DNA of 25,965 nt from Methanocorpusculum sp. MCE (lineage in GTDB: Archaea; Halobacteriota; Methanomicrobia; Methanomicrobiales; Methanocorpusculaceae), in the NCBI GenBank assembly GCA_003315675.1, contig NIZU01000081.1:1-25965 (forward strand), given 5' to 3'. The notes under the pieces were generated by a model. That model saw nothing but the letters and a program-made list of their open reading frames with translations, did not search any database and was not told the DNA's origin. Below are positions 8,059-15,971 of this stretch, one piece after another. The position numbers and the translations under genes were made by a program. How positions within the stretch are numbered: the stretch's first letter is position 1; each line of letters starts with the position of its first letter.

Positions 8059-9402
8059 TTACAGCGTGCAGTATGGAGCAAGTTTTCTGATCAGATTTTC
8101 CACCTGAACGCCTGCAAGACCGGCATAACTTTCGGGCTTGAGCAGTTTTGTAATCTCTTCGGCCGAAACATACTCGGTGACCTCCGGCTTTACCGCAAGG
8201 ATCTCGGAAAGCGGCATCTTTGCAGAAAGCGCCTCCATGCTTGCCTCGCGGATGATTTCGTGGGCATCCTGACGCTTCATTCCGCGTTTCGTCAACTCGA
8301 TCATCACCGACTCCGCAAGATTGATGCCGTGCAGATATCTGAGATTGCGATCGACCGCTTCCGTGTTGATGGTCAGATTCTCGATGACTCCCGTCATCAC
8401 CTGCAGACAGTGATCGCACAGAATGCTGGTCTCAAGGAAGGTGATACGCTCGGCCGACGAGTTCGTCAGATCACGTTCATCCCAGAGGGTATTATTCAGG
8501 AGGGCAGGCTCGACCATGGCACGAACGATCCGTGAAAGACCGCAGACCAGTTCGCTCTTGATCGGATTTCTTTTATGAGGCATCGTTGAAGATCCGACCT
8601 GCTTTTTGGAGAAGGACTCTTCCACCTCGCCGATCTCCGTCCTCTGCAGGGACCGGACCTCTATGCCTACTTTGTCCAGCGTCGTTGCGATGTTTGCGAG
8701 CAGAAAGATGTATTCGGCATACCGGTCGCGTGAAATGACCTGGGATGAGACATCCACGGCACCGATGCCAAGATACGTCATCATCTCCGCCTGAACCTCG
8801 ATGCCGTGTTCGCCCATCGCGGCCATCGTGCCGACGGCTCCGGTCATCTGTCCGACGACCACACGCGGACGGCTCTCTCTAAGTCTGATGAGATGCCGTG
8901 AGATCTCGGACGCCCAGATTGCAAACCGAAGGCCGTAGGTCGTCGGCACGCCCTGCTGACCGTGGGTCCTTCCTATGCAGATCAGATTTTTCGTCTCGTC
9001 GGCACGTTTCAGAAATACGCCCATCAGCGTTGAAAGTTTTTTCTCCAAGAGATCATACGCCTCTTTGAGCTGAAGACCAGTTGCCGTATCAAGAATATCG
9101 TTCGAGGTGGCCCCGTAATGGATCCAGCGTCCCGCATCCCCGCAGACCTCGGCAATCGCCAGGCTAATCGCCATCGTATCGTGGCTGATCTCCGCCTCGA
9201 TCTCTTTTGCACGGACGCGTGAAGCTGAAAGGGCGTTTTTCTCGATGATCGCCGCATCCTCCGCCGGGATCATCCCGACGACTCCCTGAGCATGGGCCAG
9301 TGCCACCTCGACGCGGACGATGCAGGTGAACCGGTTGTCTTCACTCCACACACGTTTCATTTCAGGAGTTCCGTACCGGAAATCTATCGGATGTATTGCC
9401 AT
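8059..9402 (-). CDS. purB: Adenylosuccinate lyase
   Basis: PurB acts twice in purine synthesis: it releases fumarate from SAICAR to give AICAR, and from adenylosuccinate to give AMP. The product is 447 aa from the ATG at 9402 and begins MAIHPIDFRYGTPEMKRVW, as expected for the family. The fumarase/aspartase superfamily signature is present as SSTMPHKRNPIKSE, together with HYGATSNDILDTAT and GRTHGQQGVPTTYG (catalytic His regions). A longer frame up to 9516 would add 38 residues rich in Pro, Gly, Lys and Thr that are not family-like and would fill the whole divergent spacer, so it is rejected. The gene is monocistronic, convergent with the GGGPS operon and divergent from the sulfur-transfer fusion. 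Confidence 0.95.
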   Translation of the reverse strand: MAIHPIDFRYGTPEMKRVWSEDNRFTCIVRVEVALAHAQGVVGMIPAEDAAIIEKNALSASRVRAKEIEAEISHDTMAISLAIAEVCGDAGRWIHYGATSNDILDTATGLQLKEAYDLLEKKLSTLMGVFLKRADETKNLICIGRTHGQQGVPTTYGLRFAIWASEISRHLIRLRESRPRVVVGQMTGAVGTMAAMGEHGIEVQAEMMTYLGIGAVDVSSQVISRDRYAEYIFLLANIATTLDKVGIEVRSLQRTEIGEVEESFSKKQVGSSTMPHKRNPIKSELVCGLSRIVRAMVEPALLNNTLWDERDLTNSSAERITFLETSILCDHCLQVMTGVIENLTINTEAVDRNLRYLHGINLAESVMIELTKRGMKRQDAHEIIREASMEALSAKMPLSEILAVKPEVTEYVSAEEITKLLKPESYAGLAGVQVENLIRKLAPYCTL

Positions 9403-9455
9403 AGTAAAACTAGTATTGGTTTTCTTTGGTAATGAGTTTGTCCTGTGGGTAGTGA

Positions 9456-9478
9456 GACGCGGGCCGCGTCCCCCGGGG
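9456..9478. promoter_or_regulatory. GC-rich palindromes in the purB / sulfur-fusion divergent spacer
   Basis: GACGCGG-G-CCGCGTC (9456-9470) is a perfect 7-bp inverted repeat around one base and is followed at once by the 8-bp palindrome CCCCGGGG (9471-9478). It is much more GC-rich than the surrounding spacer. It lies 54 bp upstream of the purB ATG and 40 bp upstream of the GTG of the fusion gene, where a regulator could affect both promoters. An operator role is inference; no TATA box is obvious for either gene. Confidence 0.35.
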
Positions 9479-9517
9479 CAGTTCTTTTTCATCCCGGAAA
9501 ACAAATAGATACGCATC

Positions 9518-12289
9518 GTGCCGCACGAATATAAGAAACCGCATTACCGAAAGAAGGCAGAAAAACCCGCACGTACAAGGGGAGAAAAGAAACCTGTTCC
9601 GAAAAAGGAGCTCAAGCCCGGATACTATATCAAGGAAACCGACGACTTCGTGACTAAATTCCTCTACTGGTGTCCAGTTTGCAATATACCTCTCCTCGCA
9701 AATACCTGTGCCTGCGGTAATGAGAGCATTAAGATCTCCCTCCAGCAGCCGTATGATGTCCGTCCTGCCTTAAAGACCGATCACGACCTCATCTCTTCGC
9801 TCATAAAAACACGGTTCGGGGATGCGGTGACCCTGCCGAAAATCCTCGTTCTCAACAAAGCCGGAGGACTCGACCGTAATGATCTCATCATTGCAAACGG
9901 CGTACGGTTTGCCTGGCTCTGGTTCGATCCGGTCGCAAGAAAGTTCAATCTCGACCTTGAAGCAGAGGCGCTGCCTTATCTGATTGGCAAAGCCGACAAA
10001 GGCATCGTCGATCTCGAAAAAGAGGCGGTCGGCCTGCCGGAAGGAAGACTCGGAGGAAAAAAGGTCAAAGTCAATACGACCGGGATTTCGGACGGCGTTG
10101 TCATTCTCCGCTATAAAAATAAATACGGAACCGGCATCCTCAAAGAAGGAGCGGTCAGAATAAAAGAGCTCAACAACGTCTCTCCGATAAAATCCCGACC
10201 GAATCCGTCGTGGGAGGCCGCGGTCGAAAAGAATGCATTCCACATCAAAAACATGGAGCGAAATGCCATCCGCGAGATCAGACAGAACTCCCCGCTCAAA
10301 CCAAGGGTCAACTGTTCATTTTCCGGAGGAAAAGACAGCACGGCCGTCTGGAACATCGCGAAAAAAGCCGGCGTGACTGAGGCGTTTTTCATCGACACCG
10401 GCCTCGAGTTCCCGGAAACCATCGAGTTCGTCAAGTCTCAGGATGTTGAACTCATTCAAAAGGCCGGCGACTTCTGGCAGGCAGTGGAAAAAGCCGGACC
10501 TCCGGGAAAGGATCACCGGTGGTGCTGCAAGCTGCTCAAACTCAATCCGCTCAAAGTCCATCTGAACGAAATCGGGGAGTGTCTGACGATCCAGGGAAAC
10601 CGCTGGTATGAGTCCTGGAGCCGGGCTTCGCTCGAAGCTCTCAGTCAGAACCCGACGAACCCTCTGCAGCTGAACCTCTCGCCGATCAGATCGTGGCGGG
10701 CTTTGGACGTTTTCTTCTATCTGTGGCTCCGCGAACTACCCTACAATCCGCTCTACGAACGCGGGTATGAACGGATCGGCTGCTACCTTTGTCCGGCGAT
10801 GCTCGAGTCGGAGCTTGAAACACTTCGCGTTACCCACCCGGAGATGGCTGACCGCTGGCATGAGTTCCTCACAAGATGGGCGGATGAACGGGGACTCCCG
10901 CCCGAGTTCGTCACCTGGGGTCTCTGGCGCTGGAAGGAGCTTCCCCCGAAAATGCAGGAGCTCGTCAAAGAAGCGGGCCTTGATCTGACGGAGAAGAAGA
11001 TCAGACGAAGCACGCCCGCTTCGGTTGCCCACCTCATGCCTGAGGGAAAAGCGACCGACATCGTCGAGGACTGCATTCAAGCAGAACCGGAACCGGAAAA
11101 AATACCCGAACCTGACTGGGACACACTTCGCAGCGAATTTCCTATGATGGGCGACCTGATGTACTTCGACAACGGAGCGACGACCTGGTCGCCCGAGTGC
11201 GTGCTTGCGGCGACTGACGAGTTTGAACGCCAGTATCGTGCAAACGTTGGACGCGGCGTCCACCGGCTGACGAGGATATCGACCCAGAAGTACTGGCATG
11301 CCCACGAAAAGGTCGCCGCGTTCATCAACGGATCCGCTGGAACCACGGTGTTTGTGAAAAACACCACCGAAGCGGTCAACATGATCGCCCGCGGTCTTTC
11401 GTTCAGGGAAGGGGATGTGGTCGTAACGACAATCCTCGAGCATCACTCGAACCTTCTTCCCTGGCGGGCGCTCGAAGCGGACGGCGTCACACTCCGCATC
11501 GTCGGACTTAACGACGATCTGACGCTGAACATGGAAGAGTTCGAATCTGCGATGGATGCATCCGTCCGGCTCGTCGCCGTGACGCATGCTTCGAATGTTA
11601 CCGGGACGATCACGCCGGTAGAAGAGATCTCGCGGCTGTGTAAAAAGTATGGCTCGCTGCTTGCGGTCGATGCGGCTCAGTCGGTTCCGCGAATGCCCGT
11701 CGATGTCGAGAAACTCGGCGTGGATTTCCTCGCATTTTCCGGCCACAAGATGTGTGGCCCTATAGGAACCGGCGTTCTCTGGATGAGGGACCCGATCCTT
11801 GAACCCCTGCTTCTAGGGGGCGGCATGGTCGAGAGCGTTACGGAAACCGGATACGTGCCTGCCGGCGGGTATCAGAAGTATGAAGCCGGCACGCCCAACG
11901 TCTCGGGGTGCATCGGACTCGGCGCTGCAGTTGAATTCCTCTCCAGTATCGGGATGAAAAACATCGAAGCCCGTGAGCGAAAACTCACTGATATGCTGAT
12001 CGACCGACTTTCAGCGATTCCCGGCGTTACCCTGTACTCGTGCAGGGATAGAAACAGGCGAATCGGCGTAGTTTCCTTCACTGTAGAAGGTTTTGCGCCT
12101 CACGAGATCGCCGAGTGGCTGGATGACGAGCACGGAATCGAGATCAGATCGGGTATGCACTGCGCCGAGCCTCTTATGCGGTATCTTTCTGCAGAAAAAG
12201 GTACGGCACGTGCGTGCATCTCATTCTACAATACCGAAAATGAAGTGAACACTTTCATTGCCGTGATCAGGGAACTGGCCGGTACCTGA
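9518..12289 (+). CDS. Fusion: zinc ribbon, PUA-like, PAPS/APS-reductase-type PP-loop and SufS-type cysteine desulfurase
   Basis: This 923-aa protein starts with GTG and a very basic tail (about residues 5-35). A zinc-ribbon pattern follows (C52-x2-C55-x8-C64-x-C66), then a PUA-like domain at about 155-220, typical of RNA-binding proteins. Residues about 260-480 form a sulfonucleotide-reductase-type PP-loop domain: SGGKDST at 269-275, and C336-C337 with C422-x2-C425, the CC...CxxC layout that ligates [4Fe-4S] in APS reductases. A charged linker leads to a class V aminotransferase domain at about 535-921. Its PLP lysine is K744 (SGHKMCG), there is a TILEHHSNLLPW block, and the persulfide cysteine is C882 in RSGMHCAEPLM, a SufS/CsdA-type site. 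All catalytic residues look intact. Archaeal PUA-PP-loop proteins exist alone; fusion to a desulfurase suggests direct handover of sulfane sulfur, perhaps to RNA or a cofactor. Simple sulfate assimilation is less likely. The true substrate is unknown. Confidence 0.88.
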   Translation: MPHEYKKPHYRKKAEKPARTRGEKKPVPKKELKPGYYIKETDDFVTKFLYWCPVCNIPLLANTCACGNESIKISLQQPYDVRPALKTDHDLISSLIKTRFGDAVTLPKILVLNKAGGLDRNDLIIANGVRFAWLWFDPVARKFNLDLEAEALPYLIGKADKGIVDLEKEAVGLPEGRLGGKKVKVNTTGISDGVVILRYKNKYGTGILKEGAVRIKELNNVSPIKSRPNPSWEAAVEKNAFHIKNMERNAIREIRQNSPLKPRVNCSFSGGKDSTAVWNIAKKAGVTEAFFIDTGLEFPETIEFVKSQDVELIQKAGDFWQAVEKAGPPGKDHRWCCKLLKLNPLKVHLNEIGECLTIQGNRWYESWSRASLEALSQNPTNPLQLNLSPIRSWRALDVFFYLWLRELPYNPLYERGYERIGCYLCPAMLESELETLRVTHPEMADRWHEFLTRWADERGLPPEFVTWGLWRWKELPPKMQELVKEAGLDLTEKKIRRSTPASVAHLMPEGKATDIVEDCIQAEPEPEKIPEPDWDTLRSEFPMMGDLMYFDNGATTWSPECVLAATDEFERQYRANVGRGVHRLTRISTQKYWHAHEKVAAFINGSAGTTVFVKNTTEAVNMIARGLSFREGDVVVTTILEHHSNLLPWRALEADGVTLRIVGLNDDLTLNMEEFESAMDASVRLVAVTHASNVTGTITPVEEISRLCKKYGSLLAVDAAQSVPRMPVDVEKLGVDFLAFSGHKMCGPIGTGVLWMRDPILEPLLLGGGMVESVTETGYVPAGGYQKYEAGTPNVSGCIGLGAAVEFLSSIGMKNIEARERKLTDMLIDRLSAIPGVTLYSCRDRNRRIGVVSFTVEGFAPHEIAEWLDDEHGIEIRSGMHCAEPLMRYLSAEKGTARACISFYNTENEVNTFIAVIRELAGT

Positions 12290-12291
12290 TT

Positions 12292-12308
12292 TTCCTTTCT
12301 GAAAGGAA
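12292..12308. terminator. Perfect inverted repeat just after the fusion gene
   Basis: TTCCTTTC-T-GAAAGGAA has perfect 8-bp arms and begins 3 nt after the TGA of the fusion gene. As RNA it could form a 7-bp stem with a 3-nt loop. No T-run follows, so it is not a classical intrinsic terminator. It could protect the 3' end of the transcript or mark a protein site for the next gene. Confidence 0.35.
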
Positions 12309-12387
12309 CATTGAATCATATTTTTCGGCTATCACTTTTCCCTGTCAGCGAAGATGCTGAAAGGATTGTTCTGTTTTCAAGACGTCA

Positions 12388-12397
12388 GGTATATCCT
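12388..12397 (+). promoter_or_regulatory. TATA box of the TPR gene
   Basis: AGGTATATCC-type sequence is centred about 29 bp upstream of the ATG at 12422. That is the spacing expected if transcription starts at or just before the start codon, a leaderless mRNA. It therefore supports the internal ATG and not the in-frame codon at 12311. Confidence 0.5.
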
Positions 12398-12421
12398 CTG
12401 TTACTGTCAATAATACCTAAT

Positions 12422-13435
12422 ATGGCAGATTCATCTTTGATTCTGAGTGCCAAAGAAAAAACCGTTCTTCATGAATATGATGCGGCACAGCATCTCTATC
12501 GTAAGTATCTGGAAGAAGATCCAGCGAATTCTTCCGTCAGGATACTTCTGGGGGATGTTCTCACCGCCCAAAAAAACATCTATGATGCAATTGATGCATA
12601 CGACTCGGCTCTGAGTTATGATCCGGACAATCCGGAGTATCTTGTGGCTCTCGGCTCGGCTTATGCAAATATCCCCCAATTTTCGGATGCAAAGATTCTC
12701 TTTGAAAAGGCTGCGAAAATATCGGGTAATCTGCGTCATCAGTATCTGGTTGGAGATATGCTGGGGTATCTTGGAAAATATGATGAAGCTCTTGTTCTCT
12801 ATACGCTTCTTGCCTTAAGTCATCCGGACGAACCTGGACTCTATAAACGCATGGCCACCGTTCATCATCATCTCAACAGGCCGGCTGAGGAGATGATGTC
12901 AACCAGCAAAGAGCTGATTCTGCGTAAAAAAGTGGTTGACGAGCATCCTGATGCATCCGCCTGGTTCAAATATGCCGATGCCCTTTTCCGGTGCGAGAGA
13001 TATGATGAAGCGAAGGAGGCATTTCTGCAGGCTCTCACGTATGAAGAAAATGCCCAGATTCATCTGCGTCTGGGCGAGACCCTCTATAAGCTGAATGATG
13101 TCCCCGGAGCACTCTGGCAGTTTGATGAGGCGGCACGCTTTGATCCGCGTGATTTCGCGTTTCTTGTGCAGATGGCGGATCATCTCACGAATCTCGGGTT
13201 GTATGACGCTTCGATCACGTATTATACCAAGGCGCTTGACCTTCGCAGTGTTCATGCCGATACCTGGGTTGGGATCGCGTATGACCTGCTGAAACTCGGC
13301 CGTCTTGAGGAGGCAAATGCGTTTTTTGAAATGGCAAAGGCGTCTGCCGCGGTACGTGAACTTCCCTGGGCTGACAAACTGCATAAATGTCAGAAGACCG
13401 CTGCACTCGATGCGGCATTTCCTGCATCACCTTAA
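12422..13435 (+). CDS. Tetratricopeptide repeat (TPR) protein
   Basis: The 337-aa product is almost entirely helical repeats of about 34 residues. I count roughly eight TPR-like units from residue 10 to 330. Typical TPR positions are visible, for example in YDAIDAYDSALSYDPDNPEY, YDEALVLYTLLALSHPDEPG, YDEAKEAFLQALTYEENAQI, PGALWQFDEAARFDPRDFAF and YDASITYYTKALDLRSVHAD. There is no signal peptide or membrane segment, so it is probably a cytoplasmic protein-interaction scaffold. The start at 12422 (MADSSLILSAKEKTVLHEYD) follows a TATA box at leaderless distance. The longer frame from 12311 adds 37 residues that are not TPR-like. The neighbouring DUF1616 membrane protein might be a partner, but nothing in the sequence shows a specific role. 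Confidence 0.85.
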   Translation: MADSSLILSAKEKTVLHEYDAAQHLYRKYLEEDPANSSVRILLGDVLTAQKNIYDAIDAYDSALSYDPDNPEYLVALGSAYANIPQFSDAKILFEKAAKISGNLRHQYLVGDMLGYLGKYDEALVLYTLLALSHPDEPGLYKRMATVHHHLNRPAEEMMSTSKELILRKKVVDEHPDASAWFKYADALFRCERYDEAKEAFLQALTYEENAQIHLRLGETLYKLNDVPGALWQFDEAARFDPRDFAFLVQMADHLTNLGLYDASITYYTKALDLRSVHADTWVGIAYDLLKLGRLEEANAFFEMAKASAAVRELPWADKLHKCQKTAALDAAFPASP

Positions 13436-13509
13436 GCGATATTCTGTCCATCCTACAGAAAGAAAGACACAATACTGATAATCCTTCCCTACAAATACTA
13501 CCACTACAC

Positions 13510-14487
13510 ATGCCGGAAAAAGATATATACGAAACACTTGCCAGTATGGCAGACCCAAAAAATTTCCCCAAGGATCTGGCGGTGATCCTGATTTGGGTCG
13601 CGCTTACGGTAGCAATGATCTATGTTCCGGTTTTGAACGAGACGTTTCTTAGGGTGATATTTGCCGTTCCGGTGATTCTTTTTATTCCGGGGTATGTTCT
13701 TATCGCCGCACTGTTTCCGGAAAAGAAGTCGATCGACGGGATCGAACGGTTTGCTCTCTCGGTCGGTCTTTCGATTGTGGTAGTGCCGCTGATCGGTCTC
13801 GTTCTGAATTATACGCCCTTTGGAATCAGACTCGATCCGATCGTTACCTCCCTGGTCATCTTCATTCTCGCAATGATGATCATCACGGTATACAGACGTG
13901 CTTCCATTCCCGAAGAGGAGCGGTTCGCCGTGCCTTTCGAGCAGGTAAAACCGACACTGAAAACCGAATTTTTCCCAAAGGACAGTTCAAAACTGGACAA
14001 GGCACTCTCCTGGATTCTTATCGCGGCGATTGTTGTGGCCGCCGTGACAACGGTTTATGTGATCGCATTTCCCAAAGATGGTGAGAAGTTTACCGAGTTC
14101 TATATCTTAGGGGCGGATAAAATGGCAGATGACTACCCCGAGAAGTTTTTTGCCGGCACGGAGCAGTTTGTCTGGCTTGGGATCGGGAATCACGAGTATC
14201 GAAACGTCACATACACGGTTGAAACCCTGCTTTTGAATGCGGAGTGGGACTCGGCAGCGAACTCGTCGGTTATTCATTCATCGAAGGTTCTCGACCGGTT
14301 TTCCGTGGATGTCGCCGATAACTCGACGTATCTGGAGATGTATAATTTTACGATCTACGATACCGGGTACAACCGTCTGGAGTTCCTTTTGTATAATGAG
14401 ACGGTACCTGACATTGGAGCGTCGGCAGAGGATAAAATGGCGGCTGCTTACCGTGATCTCCATCTCTGGATTAAAGTAATAACATAA
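13510..14487 (+). CDS. DUF1616-like multi-pass membrane protein
   Basis: The 325-aa product has about five hydrophobic segments: DLAVILIWVALTVAMIYVPV, then FLRVIFAVPVILFIPGYVLI, a third beginning FALSVGLSIVVVPLIGLVLN, a fourth around IVTSLVIFILAMMIITVY, and after a charged loop WILIAAIVVAAVTTVYVIAF. The last about 110 residues are soluble, with beta-strand-like NVTYTVETLLLNAEW and NRLEFLLYNET, and probably lie outside the membrane. This order matches archaeal DUF1616 proteins, whose function is unknown. The start is uncertain: ATG at 13510 (MPEKDIYETLASMADPK) or 13546 (MADPKNFPKDL). A frame from 13387 would overlap the TPR gene by 49 bp and adds a Cys-rich stretch unlike the family, so I reject it. 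A T5 tract at 14503-14507 follows the stop. Confidence 0.75.
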   Translation: MPEKDIYETLASMADPKNFPKDLAVILIWVALTVAMIYVPVLNETFLRVIFAVPVILFIPGYVLIAALFPEKKSIDGIERFALSVGLSIVVVPLIGLVLNYTPFGIRLDPIVTSLVIFILAMMIITVYRRASIPEEERFAVPFEQVKPTLKTEFFPKDSSKLDKALSWILIAAIVVAAVTTVYVIAFPKDGEKFTEFYILGADKMADDYPEKFFAGTEQFVWLGIGNHEYRNVTYTVETLLLNAEWDSAANSSVIHSSKVLDRFSVDVADNSTYLEMYNFTIYDTGYNRLEFLLYNETVPDIGASAEDKMAAAYRDLHLWIKVIT

Positions 14488-14502
14488 ACACAGGAAAAAT
14501 TC

Positions 14503-14507
14503 TTTTT
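14503..14507 (+). terminator. T-tract after the DUF1616 gene
   Basis: TTTTT lies 16 bp after the stop codon at 14487 in a U-rich context (AATTCTTTTTGTG), suitable for archaeal U-tract termination. Further on, at 14546-14560, CCGGGGATATCCCGG contains the 10-bp palindrome GGGATATCCC, between the two convergent genes. Confidence 0.35.
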
Positions 14508-14584
14508 GTGCGGCTCGATAATCAAGAGGCCTGCTGTGATTTTTGCCGGGGATATCCCGGATTAAAATAAGATGTGATAATTTC

Positions 14585-15091
14585 TCAGTCGCTTTTTGCT
14601 ATCTGCTGCATGCGTGCGATCCCATGGATCTCCCTGACAACAGAGACAACTTCCTTTGGTACATATTCTTCCCATGCTTCCCCGTGATACATTTTTTTCC
14701 GAACAGCCGTTCCAGATAGACTCTCCCGCATATACATCGGAGGTGAAAGCACCGGGATGCCTGCTTCTTTGAAAAGTTGGATCACCAGTGGGTTGGAAGT
14801 GTATACTGTATCAAATGGGGGGACCATTGATTTTACGTGGGCGACCCACATGGCGTTTCTCTTCACGTCTTCCAAGGGGATGACGTAGAACGGGATTTTT
14901 AATCCATTCAGTGCCCGGGTAATCATCAGCACGCGTTCGCCTGCGGTAAACGGATGCCTGATGTCATGGCTGATATCCGCACTGCCGATGCCGATGATCA
15001 GTTCATCCACTTCCTGTGCCAGACCGTCGATCACTGCTTTATGCCCGTTGTGAAACGGCTGAAACCGCCCAACATAAAGTCCCCGCCTCAT
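14585..15091 (-). CDS. nadM: Archaeal nicotinamide-nucleotide adenylyltransferase
   Basis: NadM transfers AMP from ATP to NMN or nicotinate mononucleotide, giving NAD+ or NaAD. The 168-aa product begins MRRGLYVGRFQPFHNGHKAV with the nucleotidyltransferase motif GRFQPFHNGH (residues 8-17). The second family motif, the ISSTxxR equivalent, is S126-G-T128-A-V-R131. Length is typical for archaeal NadM. The longer frame up to 15181 would add 30 residues lying inside larB and is not family-like. The ATG at 15091 overlaps the larB stop as ATGA, so the two genes are co-transcribed and probably translationally coupled. Confidence 0.93.
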   Translation of the reverse strand: MRRGLYVGRFQPFHNGHKAVIDGLAQEVDELIIGIGSADISHDIRHPFTAGERVLMITRALNGLKIPFYVIPLEDVKRNAMWVAHVKSMVPPFDTVYTSNPLVIQLFKEAGIPVLSPPMYMRESLSGTAVRKKMYHGEAWEEYVPKEVVSVVREIHGIARMQQIAKSD

Positions 15092-15864
15092 TTTTTCCCT
15101 CCGATAAGTGCGGCGATTCTGGCAGCGAACGCTCCCGCGGTAAATCCTGCGTCGATGTTGACTACCGTAATTACAGCACATGACTGGAGCATGCTGGCGA
15201 GAGCCGCCGCTCCCAGTCCCATGTACCCGTATCCTGTACTTACCGGGACACCGATAACCGGCTTGTCGACCAGGCCTGCAACTACGGAGGGAAGCGTTCC
15301 TTCTCTGCCGGCACAGACCACATACACATCCGCCTCCCGAAGTTTTTCCAAAGCAGGGATCAGCCGGTGGATGCCGGCAACTCCTACATCGAATGTTGTG
15401 AGGACGTTTGCTCCCATTTCCTCTGCGATCGCCCGTGCCTCTTCAGCGACCCGGATATCGGAAGTTCCTGCCGTCACGATGCCGACAATCCCGCCTGACG
15501 GCGTCGGCTGCGTGCCGTCCGAAAGGATCAGCACGCCTCCCGGCTCTCTGATATCGGCGGTAATGCCGATCGGGAGGTTTTCACACACTGCTTTTATTTG
15601 CTCTGCGGTGATGCGTGATGCGACGCATCGCCCGGACGCCAGAACATAACTATGCATGATTTTTACGAGCGAGTCGGTATCCTTCCCTTCGGCCAGAACA
15701 ACCTCGGGCATCCCGCATCGGCTGCACCGTTCCATATCCAAATTTGCCACATCGCCGACCCGGGTCACTGCCAGGGCCGTCAGCCTCTTTTCTGCAGTCG
15801 CCGGGTCAAGTATTCCGTCCTTTACCTGATTGAGGATGTCAGAAACCTGCGGATGTTCAGTCAT
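15088..15864 (-). CDS. larB: LarB-type pyridinium-3,5-biscarboxylate mononucleotide synthase (PurE-like)
   Basis: Characterised LarB carboxylates nicotinic acid adenine dinucleotide and hydrolyses it, the first step to the nickel-pincer nucleotide cofactor. The 258-aa product has a C-terminal PurE-like domain from about residue 120: GIVGIVTAGTSDIRVAEEA, DVGVAGIHRLIPAL, VVCAGREGTLPSVVAGL, GVPVSTGYGYMGLG and CAVITVVNIDAGFTAGAFAA. C229 in that last block corresponds by position to the catalytic cysteine of LarB. The N-terminal region carries a CSRCGMPEVVLAEGK block. Older annotation often calls this family NCAIR mutase or AIR carboxylase-related; the long N-terminal domain and the VVNID block favour LarB over true PurE. 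The overlap with nadM fits, since NadM can supply NaAD. No larC or larE lies in the window. Confidence 0.87.
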   Translation of the reverse strand: MTEHPQVSDILNQVKDGILDPATAEKRLTALAVTRVGDVANLDMERCSRCGMPEVVLAEGKDTDSLVKIMHSYVLASGRCVASRITAEQIKAVCENLPIGITADIREPGGVLILSDGTQPTPSGGIVGIVTAGTSDIRVAEEARAIAEEMGANVLTTFDVGVAGIHRLIPALEKLREADVYVVCAGREGTLPSVVAGLVDKPVIGVPVSTGYGYMGLGAAALASMLQSCAVITVVNIDAGFTAGAFAARIAALIGGKK

Positions 15865-15891
15865 TATTCTATGAGTTTGGTTGCCTGAGCT

Positions 15892-15904
15892 GAAATACTA
15901 TACT
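15892..15904 (-). promoter_or_regulatory. Probable TATA box for larB-nadM
   Basis: On the minus strand this reads GAGTATAGTATTT, centred about 35 bp upstream of the larB ATG at 15864, giving a predicted leader of under 10 nt. A second candidate, the reverse of CTATAAATA at 15954-15962, would give a leader of about 70 nt. Confidence 0.4.
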
Positions 15905-15934
15905 CCTCTTCATGAATGTATCCATCACACGAAG

Positions 15935-15943
15935 GCTTATACT
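15935..15943 (+). promoter_or_regulatory. Probable TATA box for the AAA ATPase gene
   Basis: GCTTATACT is centred about 33 bp upstream of the ATG at 15972, giving a leader of a few nt. The closer and stronger-looking CTATAAATA at 15954-15962 is too near the ATG: its transcripts would begin inside the gene. Which box is used cannot be settled by eye. Confidence 0.35.
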
Positions 15944-15971
15944 TTTTTCAAACCTATAAATATGGACTATC

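Noticed and set aside
9403..9516. N-terminal extension of purB by 38 codons
   Set aside because: The added residues are unlike adenylosuccinate lyase. The family start MAIHPIDFRYG coincides with the ATG at 9402.
10736..11746. Long minus-strand frame opposite the sulfur-transfer fusion
   Set aside because: Composition is Arg/His/Asp-rich as expected from an antisense shadow of a GC-biased gene. The plus strand holds clear catalytic motifs.
13387..13509. N-terminal extension of the DUF1616 protein overlapping the TPR gene
   Set aside because: It would overlap the upstream gene by 49 bp and adds a Cys-rich segment with no family support.
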